In this document: positions 50,814 to 59,665 of the stretch, piece by piece
Layout of the letters: each line of letters begins with the position of its first letter
How positions within the stretch are numbered: the first letter of the stretch is position 1
Source of the DNA: Nocardia alba NBRC 108234
GTDB lineage: Bacteria; Actinomycetota; Actinomycetes; Mycobacteriales; Mycobacteriaceae
Reading direction: 5' to 3'
Length of the DNA stretch: 64,000 nucleotides
NCBI RefSeq assembly: GCF_001612665.1
Contig: NZ_BDAX01000019.1
Location: forward strand, 1 to 64,000
Notes under the pieces: generated by a model
Database searches by the model: none
What the model saw: only the letters and a program-made list of their open reading frames with translations
What the model was told of the DNA's origin: nothing
Position numbers and translations under genes: made by a program

Positions 50814-51968
50814 TCACGACCTCGGTCCGAAGAACTCGGCGCGCGCCGCGTTCACCCGCGCCTGGGCTGCCGCGGCGCCCTGGAAACTCACTGCGCCCGA
50901 AGCGGTTCCGGCCAGGGTGAGCGCGATCAGGCCGCCGATCACCGACAGGAGTTCGGGTTCGGGCAGGCCGCTGTTGTCACTGGTCGGCGTGAACTCGTGG
51001 TTCGGCTTCGCCGCCGGTGCGGGTGCCGCCACGACCTGCGGCACGGCCGGGACGGGAGCCTGGACAGCGGGCGGAGCGGCCGCCGGAATAGGCACCGCCA
51101 CAGCGATATTCGGAATACCGGGAACCGCGGGTGTGGGCGGGATCGCGATCGACGGAAGCGCCGGGGCGGCCGGGAACGACGGGATCGGGATGAGGAGCAA
51201 GAGCAGCGGCGAGGCCGAGCCGACTGCCGCCGAACCGACAGCGGCGGAGCCGACAGCGGCCGAACCCGTACCCGCGGAACCCGCTGCGGCGGACCCGACG
51301 GCTGCGGAACCTACTGCGGCAGAACCTGTTCCGAGCACTGCCGCGCCCGCACCGAGTGCGGCCGAACCGGTGCCCGCGGCGGCCGAACCGACAGCGGCCG
51401 ATCCGGTCCCGAGTACCGCCGCGGCACCGGCCGAACCTGTGCCGAGTACTGCCGCGGCTCCCGCCGATCCGGTGCCGAGAACCGCGCCCGCGCCTGCGGA
51501 GCCGGTGCCGAGAACTAGGCCCAGGCCCGCCGAACCGGTACCGAGCAGCACGCCCAGGCCCGCCGAACCCGCGCCGAGGACTACCCCCGAGGCTGCCGAA
51601 CCCGCACCGGCCGTGGCGGAGCCGACGGCGGCGGAGCCGGACAGGGGATCCGCGACCTGCCTCGTGGGGACGTCCGCGCCGGACCCGCCGGGGATGGTGA
51701 GGGAAGCCCATTCGTTGTCATCGGTGACAGGGGCACCCGTCTGCGGGTCGGTCGGCCTGCCCTGACCGGGCAGGCTCAGTTCATCGGGCGTGGGGGGCGT
51801 GGTGGTCCGACCGTTGGCGCCCTGCCCCGCGCTGCCGCTGCCGGGTGCCTGCGCGGCAGGCGTCGACGGTTTCTCCGGGGCGGCCGACGCGAGCGCGGGC
51901 CCCGCTAACGCACAGCCGGCCAACACACTCGCAGCGGCAAACACGCGCAACATGCGACCAATGGCCAT
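50814..51968 (-). CDS. Exported GSA-repeat protein with C-terminal membrane segment
   Basis: 384 aa. The signal sequence (1-30) has both a lipobox-like LAGC (Cys19) and an ASA-AP cleavage site. After a Pro/Thr/Gly linker, residues 110-252 are built of Gly-Ser-Ala repeats, including five consecutive 11-residue units (132-186, consensus GTGSAGxxxVL) and later 5-residue GSAAV units. A Pro/Ala/Val segment (255-335) and one membrane helix (about 340-360) with a basic tail follow. I recognise no family. It is first in an operon with the ImmA/IrrE and membrane-protein genes. Confidence 0.8.
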   Translation of the reverse strand: MAIGRMLRVFAAASVLAGCALAGPALASAAPEKPSTPAAQAPGSGSAGQGANGRTTTPPTPDELSLPGQGRPTDPQTGAPVTDDNEWASLTIPGGSGADVPTRQVADPLSGSAAVGSATAGAGSAASGVVLGAGSAGLGVLLGTGSAGLGLVLGTGSAGAGAVLGTGSAGAAAVLGTGSAGAAAVLGTGSAAVGSAAAGTGSAALGAGAAVLGTGSAAVGSAAVGSAAAGSAGTGSAAVGSAAVGSAAVGSASPLLLLLIPIPSFPAAPALPSIAIPPTPAVPGIPNIAVAVPIPAAAPPAVQAPVPAVPQVVAAPAPAAKPNHEFTPTSDNSGLPEPELLSVIGGLIALTLAGTASGAVSFQGAAAAQARVNAARAEFFGPRS

Positions 51969-52130
51969 GCGCTAGATCCCCCTTAGTTATTCAGCGCAGA
52001 ATTAACCCCCGGTCGCGACACATTCCGGGATCGACGAACAGATGCCCATAGTAAACCCACGGCTACGGGCCCGCAGGAGAGAGCAAGAGTCGTCCAGCCC
52101 CCTGGACGTGTGTGAAATGCCATAGGCACC

Positions 52131-52151
52131 GGCCGGGGACGATCCCCGGCC
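52131..52151 (-). terminator. Terminator after the Rv3548c-like SDR
   Basis: 9-base arms GGCCGGGGA/TCCCCGGCC with a 3-base loop, 17 bases beyond the SDR stop on the minus strand. The remaining gap to 51968 shows no gene. Confidence 0.65.
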
Positions 52152-52168
52152 TGACGCCGCGAAGTTTG

Positions 52169-53080
52169 CTAGGCGCCGTATACCGGCTCCGGCGGGGTGC
52201 TCTTCTCGATCAGTTCCTTGACGACCGGACCCAGCTCAGCGGGGTTCCAGCGCGCGCCGCGATCGACCGGAGTGCCGTGCAGCCAGCCCTGCGCCAGCGC
52301 CACCTTTCCACCCTCCACCTCGAACATCCGGCCGGTCACCCCGGCGGATTCGGTGCTGCCGAGCCACACGACCAGCGGCGAGACGTTCTCCGGGGCCATC
52401 GCGTCGAAACCCGCGTCGGGGGCGCCCATGGTGTCGGCGAAAACCGTCTCGGTCATCCGGGTGCGGGCAGCGGGCGCGATAGCGTTCACAGTGACGCCGT
52501 AGCGGCCGAACTCGGCGGACGCGGTCAGTGTGAGACCCGCGATACCGGCCTTCGCGGCGCCGTAATTGCCCTGACCGACACTGCCCTGCAGACCGGCGCC
52601 GGAACTGGTGTTGATCACGCGGGCATCCACCGGGCGGCCCGCCTTCGACTCGCCCCGCCAGTACTCGGCCGCATGACGCATGGTCGCGAAATGGCCCTTG
52701 AGGTGCACGCGGACCACGGCATCCCACTCGTCCTCGCCGAGATTCACCAGCATCCGGTCACGCACGAAGCCCGCGTTGTTGACCAGCACATCGAGCCCAC
52801 CGAACGTGTCGACGGCCTGCCGGATCAGCCGACGGGCACCCTCCCAATCGGCGACGTCGTCGTAGTTGGCGACGGCCTCACCACCGGCCGCGACGATCTC
52901 ATCGACAACCTGCTGAGCGGGAGTCTCCGTCGTCGCGGCGCCATCGAGGGCGGTACCCACATCGTTGACCACCACCCGGGCGCCCGCCGCGGCGAACGCA
53001 AGGGCGTGCGCACGGCCGATACCCCGGCCGGCACCGGTGACGATTACGGTGCGACCTGCGCAGATCACCTGGTCAGTCAT
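52169..53080 (-). CDS. Short-chain dehydrogenase (Rv3548c-like)
   Basis: 303 aa. TGAGRGIGRAHALAF, VNNAGF, and the Ser-Tyr-Lys site with NTSSGAG and YGAAKAG are all present. An extended C-terminus resembles Hsd4A and the hydroxyacyl-CoA dehydrogenase branch. In M. tuberculosis the corresponding gene is in the KstR2 regulon for C/D-ring breakdown. Exact substrate unknown. Confidence 0.85.
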   Translation of the reverse strand: MTDQVICAGRTVIVTGAGRGIGRAHALAFAAAGARVVVNDVGTALDGAATTETPAQQVVDEIVAAGGEAVANYDDVADWEGARRLIRQAVDTFGGLDVLVNNAGFVRDRMLVNLGEDEWDAVVRVHLKGHFATMRHAAEYWRGESKAGRPVDARVINTSSGAGLQGSVGQGNYGAAKAGIAGLTLTASAEFGRYGVTVNAIAPAARTRMTETVFADTMGAPDAGFDAMAPENVSPLVVWLGSTESAGVTGRMFEVEGGKVALAQGWLHGTPVDRGARWNPAELGPVVKELIEKSTPPEPVYGA

Positions 53081-53095
53081 GTTGTGCTCCTGTGT

Positions 53096-53405
53096 TTATC
53101 TGGCGGCTGGCGCCGCGGGATTTTCGGCCCGGGGGGCCTCACATCCGAAGGGCGATACTGCGCCTTCGGCGGTCCGTCTCGCCCTTCGGATGCGAGGCGG
53201 CCGAAAATCCGTGGTCGACGGTTGGGTGGGTGGCGTTGGTTGCGTGGGAGAGCGAGTTCAGTCGCGAGGCGGGGTTGCTTTTATCGGTTGGCGGCTGGCG
53301 CCGCGAGATTTCGGCCCGGGGGGCCTCACATCCTTCGGCGGTACTGCGCCTTCGGCGTTCCGTCCGCCCTGCGGGATGCGGGGCGGACAGAGATCGTGGT
53401 GGGTG
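53096..53405. repeat. Two tandem copies of a cruciform-forming intergenic repeat
   Basis: Copy 1 starts at 53101 and copy 2 at 53289; both begin TGGCGGCTGGCGCCGCG and share TTTCGGCCCGGGGGGCCTCA. In copy 1, 53118-53129 pairs perfectly with 53199-53210, and 53137-53154 pairs with 53180-53197 (one mismatch). Copy 2 is shorter and more degenerate. The whole 331-base gap between the two SDR genes is this repeat; no gene is seen. Confidence 0.8.
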
Positions 53406-53411
53406 GTGGGG

Positions 53412-54188
53412 CTAGTTGTCGGCATTGGCTGCGTCCAGGAAGGCGGGGCGTTCGCCGCCGCCGTGGACGACCAGGGCGGCTCCGCTGATGTGGGCGGCCA
53501 GGGGGGAGGCTAAGAAGAGGGCGGCGTTGCCGACGTCGGCGGGGGCGGCCAGGCGACCTAGCGGGACGGTTCTGGCTACAGCGGCTACGCCGTCGGCGTC
53601 GCCGTAGTGCAGGTGGCTCAGTTCGGTTTTCACGGGGCCGACCACTACGGAGTTGAGGCGGACTTTCGGGGCCCACTCGATGGCGAGCGAGGTGACCAGG
53701 CTGTCCAGGCCTGCCTTGGCGGCGCCGTAGGCGGCGGTGCCGGGTGAGGGCCGGTGCCCGCTCACGCTGGTGATCATCACGATCGAGCCGCCCTCGTCCT
53801 GCTTCTGCATCAGCGCGTTCGCCTGCTGCGAGATCAGCAGGGGCGCTAGCAGATTCAGCTCCACGATCTTGGCGTGGAATTTGGGGGTCGTGGCGTCGGC
53901 CATGGAGTACGGCGCGCCGCCCGCGTTGTTCACCACGTGGTCGATCCGGCCGTGCCTGGCGACGATCTCGGCGAACATCGCGGGTACCGCGTCGACATCG
54001 CGTACATCGCAGGTGAGGTGTTCGGTGCCGCGATCCCCCACCGTGATCGGTTCGTCGGCCGGTCTGCGCGCGCAGGTGAGCACGGTCGCGCCCGCGGCGA
54101 GGAAGGCGCGGCTGATTCCGGCGCCGACGCCTCGTACGCCACCTGTCACCAGAACGATCTGCTCGGAAAGGTCGATTTCTACAGCCAC
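53412..54188 (-). CDS. Short-chain dehydrogenase (Rv3549c-like)
   Basis: 258 aa. TGGVRGVGAGISRAF, NNAGGAPYS, SVSGHRPSPGTAAYGAAKAG. The first gene upstream of the shared KstR2-like promoter, divergent from echA20, as in the M. tuberculosis KstR2 regulon. Probably oxidises or reduces a ring-degradation CoA thioester. Exact step unknown. Confidence 0.86.
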   Translation of the reverse strand: MAVEIDLSEQIVLVTGGVRGVGAGISRAFLAAGATVLTCARRPADEPITVGDRGTEHLTCDVRDVDAVPAMFAEIVARHGRIDHVVNNAGGAPYSMADATTPKFHAKIVELNLLAPLLISQQANALMQKQDEGGSIVMITSVSGHRPSPGTAAYGAAKAGLDSLVTSLAIEWAPKVRLNSVVVGPVKTELSHLHYGDADGVAAVARTVPLGRLAAPADVGNAALFLASPLAAHISGAALVVHGGGERPAFLDAANADN

Positions 54189-54199
54189 CGTGTTAACCT

Positions 54200-54217
54200 A
54201 CCAAGCAATTGCTTGCT
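54200..54217. promoter_or_regulatory. Nested KstR2-like operator
   Basis: accaagcaattgcttgct is nearly palindromic. Two overlapping 14-base windows (54200-54213 and 54204-54217) each match the KstR2 consensus AnCAAGnnCTTGnT with one mismatch. It lies in the divergent promoter of the SDR and echA20. Confidence 0.68.
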
Positions 54218-54258
54218 TTGTCTCGGGATCGCCGGGGCGCGCACGAGGAGACATCGCG

Positions 54259-55023
54259 ATGGGGATAAACCGTCACACCGAAGCCGACGGGGTAGAGGTC
54301 GTCACAGTCGACTACCCGCCGGTCAACGCCCTGCCCTCGGACGGCTGGTTCGCACTGGCCGATGCCGTCCGGGCGGCGGGCCGCAACCAGCAGACCCGGG
54401 TGGTCGTGCTGCGCGCCGAGGGCCGCGGGTTCAACGCGGGCGTCGACATCAAGGAGATGAACGCCGACACCGGCCATACCGCGCTGATCCGCGCCAACCA
54501 CGGCTGCTTCGATGCCTTCGCCGCGGTCTACGACTGCGAGGTGCCTGTGGTCACCGCCGTGAACGGCTTCTGCCTGGGCGGCGGCATCGGCCTGGTCGGC
54601 AACTCCGACGTGATCGTCGCCTCCGATGACGCCACCTTCGGCCTGCCCGAAGTGGACCGCGGCGCGCTCGGCGCGGCCACGCACCTGGCCCGGCTGGTCC
54701 CCCAGCACCTGATGCGCACCATGTTCTACACCGCGGGCAAGCTCACCGCGCAGCAGCTGCACCACTTCGGCTCGGTGTACAAGGTGGTGCCGCGCGCCGA
54801 ACTCGACGCCGCCGCGATGGAGGTCGCCAAGAACATCGCGAACAAGGACGGCCGGGTGATCCGCGCCGCCAAACGCGCGCTCAACGGCATCGACATGCAG
54901 GACGTGCACCGTTCCTACCGCTACGAACAGGGCTTCACGATGGAGCTCAACCTCGCCGGTGTCGCCGACGAGATCAGGGCGCGTTTCGACGACGATCTCG
55001 CCGCGCAGAAGAAGGAGAGCTGA
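54259..55023 (+). CDS. echA20: Crotonase-family hydrolase EchA20
   Basis: 254 aa from the ATG with GAGGAG eight bases upstream; the longer open frame is a shadow. The oxyanion loop RAEGRGFNAGVDIKEM and NGFCLGGGIGLVGNSDVIVA are visible. In M. tuberculosis EchA20 opens the last steroid ring (ring C/D intermediate). It is followed by ipdA after 5 bases. Confidence 0.93.
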   Translation: MGINRHTEADGVEVVTVDYPPVNALPSDGWFALADAVRAAGRNQQTRVVVLRAEGRGFNAGVDIKEMNADTGHTALIRANHGCFDAFAAVYDCEVPVVTAVNGFCLGGGIGLVGNSDVIVASDDATFGLPEVDRGALGAATHLARLVPQHLMRTMFYTAGKLTAQQLHHFGSVYKVVPRAELDAAAMEVAKNIANKDGRVIRAAKRALNGIDMQDVHRSYRYEQGFTMELNLAGVADEIRARFDDDLAAQKKES

Positions 55024-55028
55024 AAGCC

Positions 55029-55910
55029 ATGCGCGACAAGCGAATGACCCTCGACGAGGTGGTCGGCGAGCTGCGCAGCGGCATGACCATCGGCATCGGC
55101 GGCTGGGGTTCACGGCGCAAACCGATGGCACTGGTGCGCGCGCTCCTGCGCTCCGATGTCACCGACCTGACCGTGGTCACCTACGGCGGCCCCGACCTGG
55201 GCCTGCTGTGTTCGGCGGGCAAGGTCCGCAAGGCATACTACGGGTTCGTCTCACTGGATTCGGCGCCGTTCTACGACCCGTGGTTCGCGAAGGCGCGCAC
55301 CGAGGGCGCGATCACCGTGCGCGAGATGGACGAGGGAATGGTGAAGTGCGGGCTGCAGGCGGCCGCCGCGCGACTGCCCTTCCTGCCGATCCGGGCCGGG
55401 CTCGGGTCGGCGGTGCTCGACTTCTGGGAGGGCGAGCTGAAGACCGTCGCGTCGCCGTATCCCGCCGCCGACGGCCGCGTCGAGACACTGGTCGCGATGC
55501 CCGCGCTGAACCTGGACGCGTCGTTCGTGCACCTGGATCTGGCCGACAAGCACGGCAACGCGGCCTACACGGGCGTCGATCCCTATTTCGACGATCTGTA
55601 CTGCCTCGCGGCGCAGCGTCGGTATGTCTCGGTGGATCGCCTCGTCGAGACCGACGAGCTCGTGAAAGCCGTTCCGCAACAGGCGATCATCCTCAACCGC
55701 ATGCTGGTCGACGGTGTGGTCGAGTCGCCCGGCGGCGCGCACTTCACCTTCTCGGGCAGCTACGGGCGCGACGAGAAGTTTCAGAAGCACTATGTGGCGG
55801 CCGCGAAGACGCCGGAGTCGTGGGCCGAGTTCAAGGCCCGCTACCTGGATGTCTCCGAAGAGGAATACCAGTCCGCCGTAGCCACTTTCGCCGAGGAGCA
55901 GAAGTCATGA
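55029..55910 (+). CDS. ipdA: CoA-transferase-like hydrolase subunit IpdA
   Basis: 293 aa. Type I CoA-transferase alpha fold: MTIGIGGWGSRRKPMALVRA and TYGGPDLGLLCSAGKV. IpdAB cleaves the carbon ring of COCHEA-CoA in steroid C/D-ring degradation. It overlaps ipdB by four bases. Confidence 0.94.
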   Translation: MRDKRMTLDEVVGELRSGMTIGIGGWGSRRKPMALVRALLRSDVTDLTVVTYGGPDLGLLCSAGKVRKAYYGFVSLDSAPFYDPWFAKARTEGAITVREMDEGMVKCGLQAAAARLPFLPIRAGLGSAVLDFWEGELKTVASPYPAADGRVETLVAMPALNLDASFVHLDLADKHGNAAYTGVDPYFDDLYCLAAQRRYVSVDRLVETDELVKAVPQQAIILNRMLVDGVVESPGGAHFTFSGSYGRDEKFQKHYVAAAKTPESWAEFKARYLDVSEEEYQSAVATFAEEQKS

Positions 55911-56671
55911 CCGCAGTACAGAGCGGAACCGTCACGCGCGCCGAGGTCTGTGTCGTCGCGGCTGCGGAGATCTTCCGTGGGGCGGGCGAGATCATGGCGA
56001 GTCCGATGTCGACCGTCACCACCATCGGCGCGCGGCTGGCCCGGCTCACCTTCGAACCCGATCTGCTGCTGTCCGACGGTGAGGCGCTGTTGTTCGCCGA
56101 GGTACCGGCGATCGGCGCCAAAGCGCCTGTCGAGGGCTGGATTCCGTTCTCCCGGGTATTCGATGTGGTCGCCTCCGGCCGTCGCCATGTGGTGATGGGC
56201 GCCAACCAGATCGACCGTTTCGGCAACCAGAACCTGTCGGCCTTCGGTCCACTACAGCAGCCGAGCAGGCAGATGTTCGGGGTCCGTGGCGCGCCGGGCA
56301 ACACCATCAACCACGCGACCAGCTACTTCGTGCCCAAGCACAGCACTCGGGTGTTCGTCGACCAGGTCGACATCATCTCCGGAATCGGTTACGACCGTAT
56401 CGATCCCGAGAACCCGGCCTACCGCTTCCATCACCTGCACCGCGTGGTGTCCAACCTGGGCGTGTTCGATTTCAACGGCCCCGATCACACCCTGCGCGCG
56501 CTGTCGCTGCACCCGGGGGTGAGCCCGGCCGAGGTCGCGGAGAACACCTCCTTCGAGATCGCCGAGCTGGATTCGGCGGGCGAGACCAGGCTGCCGACCG
56601 AGGAAGAGCTGCGGATCATTCGAACCGTGCTCGATCCCAGGGGGTTTCGGGAGAAGGAAGTGGTGGCGTGA
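55907..56671 (+). CDS. ipdB: CoA-transferase-like hydrolase subunit IpdB
   Basis: 254 aa. Beta subunit: EIFRGAGEIMASPMSTVTTI, DRFGNQNLSAFG, FVPKHSTRVFVDQVDIISGI. It pairs with IpdA. The typical Glu of CoA-transferases is not in the expected GEN/GES context, in line with a hydrolase. Confidence 0.94.
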   Translation: MTAVQSGTVTRAEVCVVAAAEIFRGAGEIMASPMSTVTTIGARLARLTFEPDLLLSDGEALLFAEVPAIGAKAPVEGWIPFSRVFDVVASGRRHVVMGANQIDRFGNQNLSAFGPLQQPSRQMFGVRGAPGNTINHATSYFVPKHSTRVFVDQVDIISGIGYDRIDPENPAYRFHHLHRVVSNLGVFDFNGPDHTLRALSLHPGVSPAEVAENTSFEIAELDSAGETRLPTEEELRIIRTVLDPRGFREKEVVA

Positions 56672-56742
56672 GCGGTCAGCGGCCGGAGGCGGCAGCGGAG
56701 CATAACCACGCAGGCCGCCCGAGCACGCCGAATGGAGACAGC

Positions 56743-57828
56743 ATGAGCGGGCGTTTGCGCACACCGCTGACCGAACTGGTCGGCATCGAGCACCCGGTCG
56801 TGCAGACCGGCATGGGCTGGGTCGCCGGTCCACGACTGGTCGCGGCCACCGCGAACGCGGGCGGACTCGGTATTCTCGCTTCGGCGACAATGACTTTCGA
56901 GGAGCTGGAGGCGGCGGTCGCCAAGACCAAGTCGCTCACCGACAAGCCGTTCGGCGTGAACATCCGCGCCGACGCCACCGACGCGAGCGAGCGCATCGAA
57001 CTGCTCATTCGCGAGCAGGTCCGGGTGGCGTCGTTCGCGCTCGCGCCGAAGAAGGAGCTGATCGCCCGGCTCAAAGACGCGGGTGTCGTGGTCGTTCCGT
57101 CGATCGGGGCCGCCAAACACGCGGTGAAGGTGGCGTCCTGGGGCGCCGACGCGGTGATCGTGCAGGGCGGTGAGGGCGGTGGTCACACCGGCCCGGTCGC
57201 CACCACGCTGCTGCTGCCGTCGGTGCTCGACGCGGTCGATATCCCGGTGATCGCGGCGGGCGGCTTCTTCGACGGTCGCGGCCTGGCCGCCGCGCTGTCC
57301 TACGGCGCCGCCGGTGTCGCGATGGGCACTCGCTTCCTGCTGACCCAGGAGAGCACCGTGCCCGAGGCTGTGAAACAGCAGTACCTGGCGCGCGGCCTGC
57401 AGGACACGGTGGTGTCGGTGAAGGTCGACGGCATGCCGCATCGGATGCTCAACACCGAACTGGTGACCAAGCTCGAGCACTCCGGCGGCTGGCGCGGCCT
57501 GTCGGCGGCGGTCTCGAACGCGGCCAAGTTCAAGAGCATGACCGGGATGAAATGGTCGACGCTGATGCGTGACGGTCTGTCTATGCGAAAGACCAAGGAC
57601 CTCAGCTGGTCTCAGGTCGTGATGGCGGCGAACTCCGCGATGCTCACCAAGGCCGGTCTCGTCGAAGGTCGCACCGACGCGGGCGTGCTGCCCGCCGGCC
57701 AGGTGACCGGCATCATCGACAGCCTGCCGACCGTGGCCGAACTGATCGACGGGATCGTCACCGACGCCCTCACCCGGATCGAGGCCCTCTCGGCGCTCAC
57801 CATCGAGCCCGCCACCGAGGCCCACTGA
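56743..57828 (+). CDS. ipdC: Nitronate monooxygenase-fold flavoprotein IpdC
   Basis: 361 aa from the ATG at MSGRLRTPLTELVGIEHPVV with GGAGA upstream; a GTG at 56668 overlapping ipdB is the alternative. TIM barrel with QTGMGWVAGPRLVAATANAG, VQGGEGGGHTGPVATTLLLP, VIAAGGFFDGRGLAAALSYG. In M. tuberculosis IpdC acts with IpdF on 5-OH-HIP-CoA. Last gene of the unit. Confidence 0.93.
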   Translation: MSGRLRTPLTELVGIEHPVVQTGMGWVAGPRLVAATANAGGLGILASATMTFEELEAAVAKTKSLTDKPFGVNIRADATDASERIELLIREQVRVASFALAPKKELIARLKDAGVVVVPSIGAAKHAVKVASWGADAVIVQGGEGGGHTGPVATTLLLPSVLDAVDIPVIAAGGFFDGRGLAAALSYGAAGVAMGTRFLLTQESTVPEAVKQQYLARGLQDTVVSVKVDGMPHRMLNTELVTKLEHSGGWRGLSAAVSNAAKFKSMTGMKWSTLMRDGLSMRKTKDLSWSQVVMAANSAMLTKAGLVEGRTDAGVLPAGQVTGIIDSLPTVAELIDGIVTDALTRIEALSALTIEPATEAH

Positions 57829-57911
57829 CCCGCGGCCGTACCCCGGCTGCCGCCACGAACTCGCCCCCTCGACGGCCTGGAGCCAACCGTCGGTCCCACG
57901 GGGCGATCGAG

Positions 57912-57967
57912 CACTGGACCCGGTGCCGCACTCACACAGTGCGCACCGGGTCCAGTGTTGTTTTCGG
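57912..57967 (+). terminator. Intrinsic terminator of the ipd operon
   Basis: 15-base perfect arms (57912-57926, 57943-57957), an inner GCACT/AGTGC stem, then TTGTTTTC. Good rho-independent form. The rest of 57829-58197 shows no gene. Confidence 0.88.
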
Positions 57968-58197
57968 CTCAGCGCGTCTCGTGGTCGCGACACGCCTTCG
58001 AAGCCGCTACCGACGGTGTCCGTTCGCCTAAAGTTAGCCGGACATCGATATCGCAGCGGGAGGTCGCGTGGACGCCGAGTTCCAACGGCAGTTCCGGGCC
58101 TCGCCGACGCCGATATGCGAGATGGTTGCCAACACTGCCGTCGCATCCTCGGCCCGCGTCCGACCCATCGCCAGCACCGAGCCGGAGGAGTAGCGCG

Positions 58198-59637
58198 ATG
58201 ACAGCCTCGGAACAAACCGCGACCAAGAAAATGCCGTTGCTGACCCTGTCGGCGATGGTGGTCGGGTCCATGGTCGGCGCGGGCGTCTTCTCGCTCCCGC
58301 GCAACTTCGGCCAGGCCACCGGCGGATTCGGCGCGATCATCGCCTGGACGATCGCCGGCACCGGAATGCTGATGCTGGCGTTCGTGTTCCAGACGCTGGC
58401 CGTGCGCAAACCGGACCTCGACGCCGGTGTCTACGCCTACGCGAAGGCGGGCTTCGGTGAGTACCTCGGATTCTTCTCGGCGTTCGGTTATTGGGCCAGC
58501 GCCTGTGTCGGCAATGTCAGCTACTGGGTGCTGATCAAGTCCACCCTCGGGCAGGTACTGCCCATCTTCGGCGAGGGCAACACCATCGCGGCGGTGCTGC
58601 TGTCGACGGTGTGCATCTGGGCGTTCCACTTCATGGTGCTGCGCGGAGTGCAGGAAGCCGCCACCATCAACCAGATCGTCACCGTGGCCAAGCTGGTGCC
58701 GATCCTGGTGTTCATCGTGGTGCTGCTGTTCTTCTTCGACCCCGGTGTCTTCGCGGACAATTTCTGGGGCGGCGACGCGTATTCCGAATCGCTGGTCGAA
58801 CAGGTGCGTTCGACCATGTTGGTGACGGTCTTCGTGTTCCTCGGCATCGAGGGCGCCAGCGTGTACTCGCGCTACGCGCGCAAACGCGAGGACATCGGTC
58901 GCGCCACCGTGCTCGGATTCCTCAGCGTGCTGGCTATTTTCGCCTCGGTGACCATGGTGTCGTTCGGCATCATGCCGCGCGACGAACTCGCCGTGGCGCA
59001 GCAGCCGTCGATGTCGCCGGTCTTCGAATCCGCGGTCGGCACCTGGGGCGCCTGGTTCATCAGCATCGGACTGATCATCTCGGTCCTCGGTGCCTACCTG
59101 GCCTGGACGCTGATGGCCGCTGAGGTGTTGTTCGTGGCGGCGAAGGACCGGGACATGCCGTCGTTCCTGGCCCGGGTCAACGGCGCGAACGTACCGGTGG
59201 TAGCACTGATCTTCACCACCGTGCTGATCCAGATCGTGCTGATCACGACGCTGTTCTCCGACGACGCGTTCACCTTCACCCTCAAACTGTGCAGCTCGCT
59301 GTCGCTGGTGCCGTACCTGCTGGCCGCCGCCTACGCGCTCAAACTCGCCTACACCAGGGAGACCTACGAGCGAATCCAGCCCGACAATCGGGTCAAAGAG
59401 TTCGCCATCGCCTTCGTCGCCACCTTCTACACCGCGTTCATGCTGGTCGCGGCCGGTCTCGAATTCCTGCTGCTGTCATGCATCATCTACGCGCCCGGCA
59501 CCATCCTGTTCGCCCTGACCCGCCGGGAGGCGGGCAAGCGGATCTTCTCGCCCTGGGAGGCGGTCATGTTCGCCGTGGTCGCCCTCGGCGCCGTTGTCGG
59601 CATCGTCGGTCTGGCGACCGGCGCCATCTCGATTTGA
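58198..59637 (+). CDS. arcD: APC-family amino acid antiporter, ArcD-like (arginine/ornithine)
   Basis: 479 aa from the ATG after GGAGGAG. Twelve or so membrane segments. The APC opening is SAMVVGSMVGAGVFSLPRNF. It is followed after 28 bases by arginine deiminase, so arginine/ornithine exchange is the likely activity. arcB and arcC are not in the window. Confidence 0.85.
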   Translation: MTASEQTATKKMPLLTLSAMVVGSMVGAGVFSLPRNFGQATGGFGAIIAWTIAGTGMLMLAFVFQTLAVRKPDLDAGVYAYAKAGFGEYLGFFSAFGYWASACVGNVSYWVLIKSTLGQVLPIFGEGNTIAAVLLSTVCIWAFHFMVLRGVQEAATINQIVTVAKLVPILVFIVVLLFFFDPGVFADNFWGGDAYSESLVEQVRSTMLVTVFVFLGIEGASVYSRYARKREDIGRATVLGFLSVLAIFASVTMVSFGIMPRDELAVAQQPSMSPVFESAVGTWGAWFISIGLIISVLGAYLAWTLMAAEVLFVAAKDRDMPSFLARVNGANVPVVALIFTTVLIQIVLITTLFSDDAFTFTLKLCSSLSLVPYLLAAAYALKLAYTRETYERIQPDNRVKEFAIAFVATFYTAFMLVAAGLEFLLLSCIIYAPGTILFALTRREAGKRIFSPWEAVMFAVVALGAVVGIVGLATGAISI

Positions 59638-59665
59638 GTCCGCCCGATCTCTCGAGGAGCAGAAA

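Noticed and set aside
51213..51641. Regular repeats as a CRISPR array or minisatellite
   Set aside because: The repeats keep a reading frame, encode GSA units and have no unique spacers.
53737..54258. Upstream extension of the echA20 frame
   Set aside because: It runs antisense through the SDR gene and across the KstR2-like site; the start at 54259 has a good ribosome-binding site.
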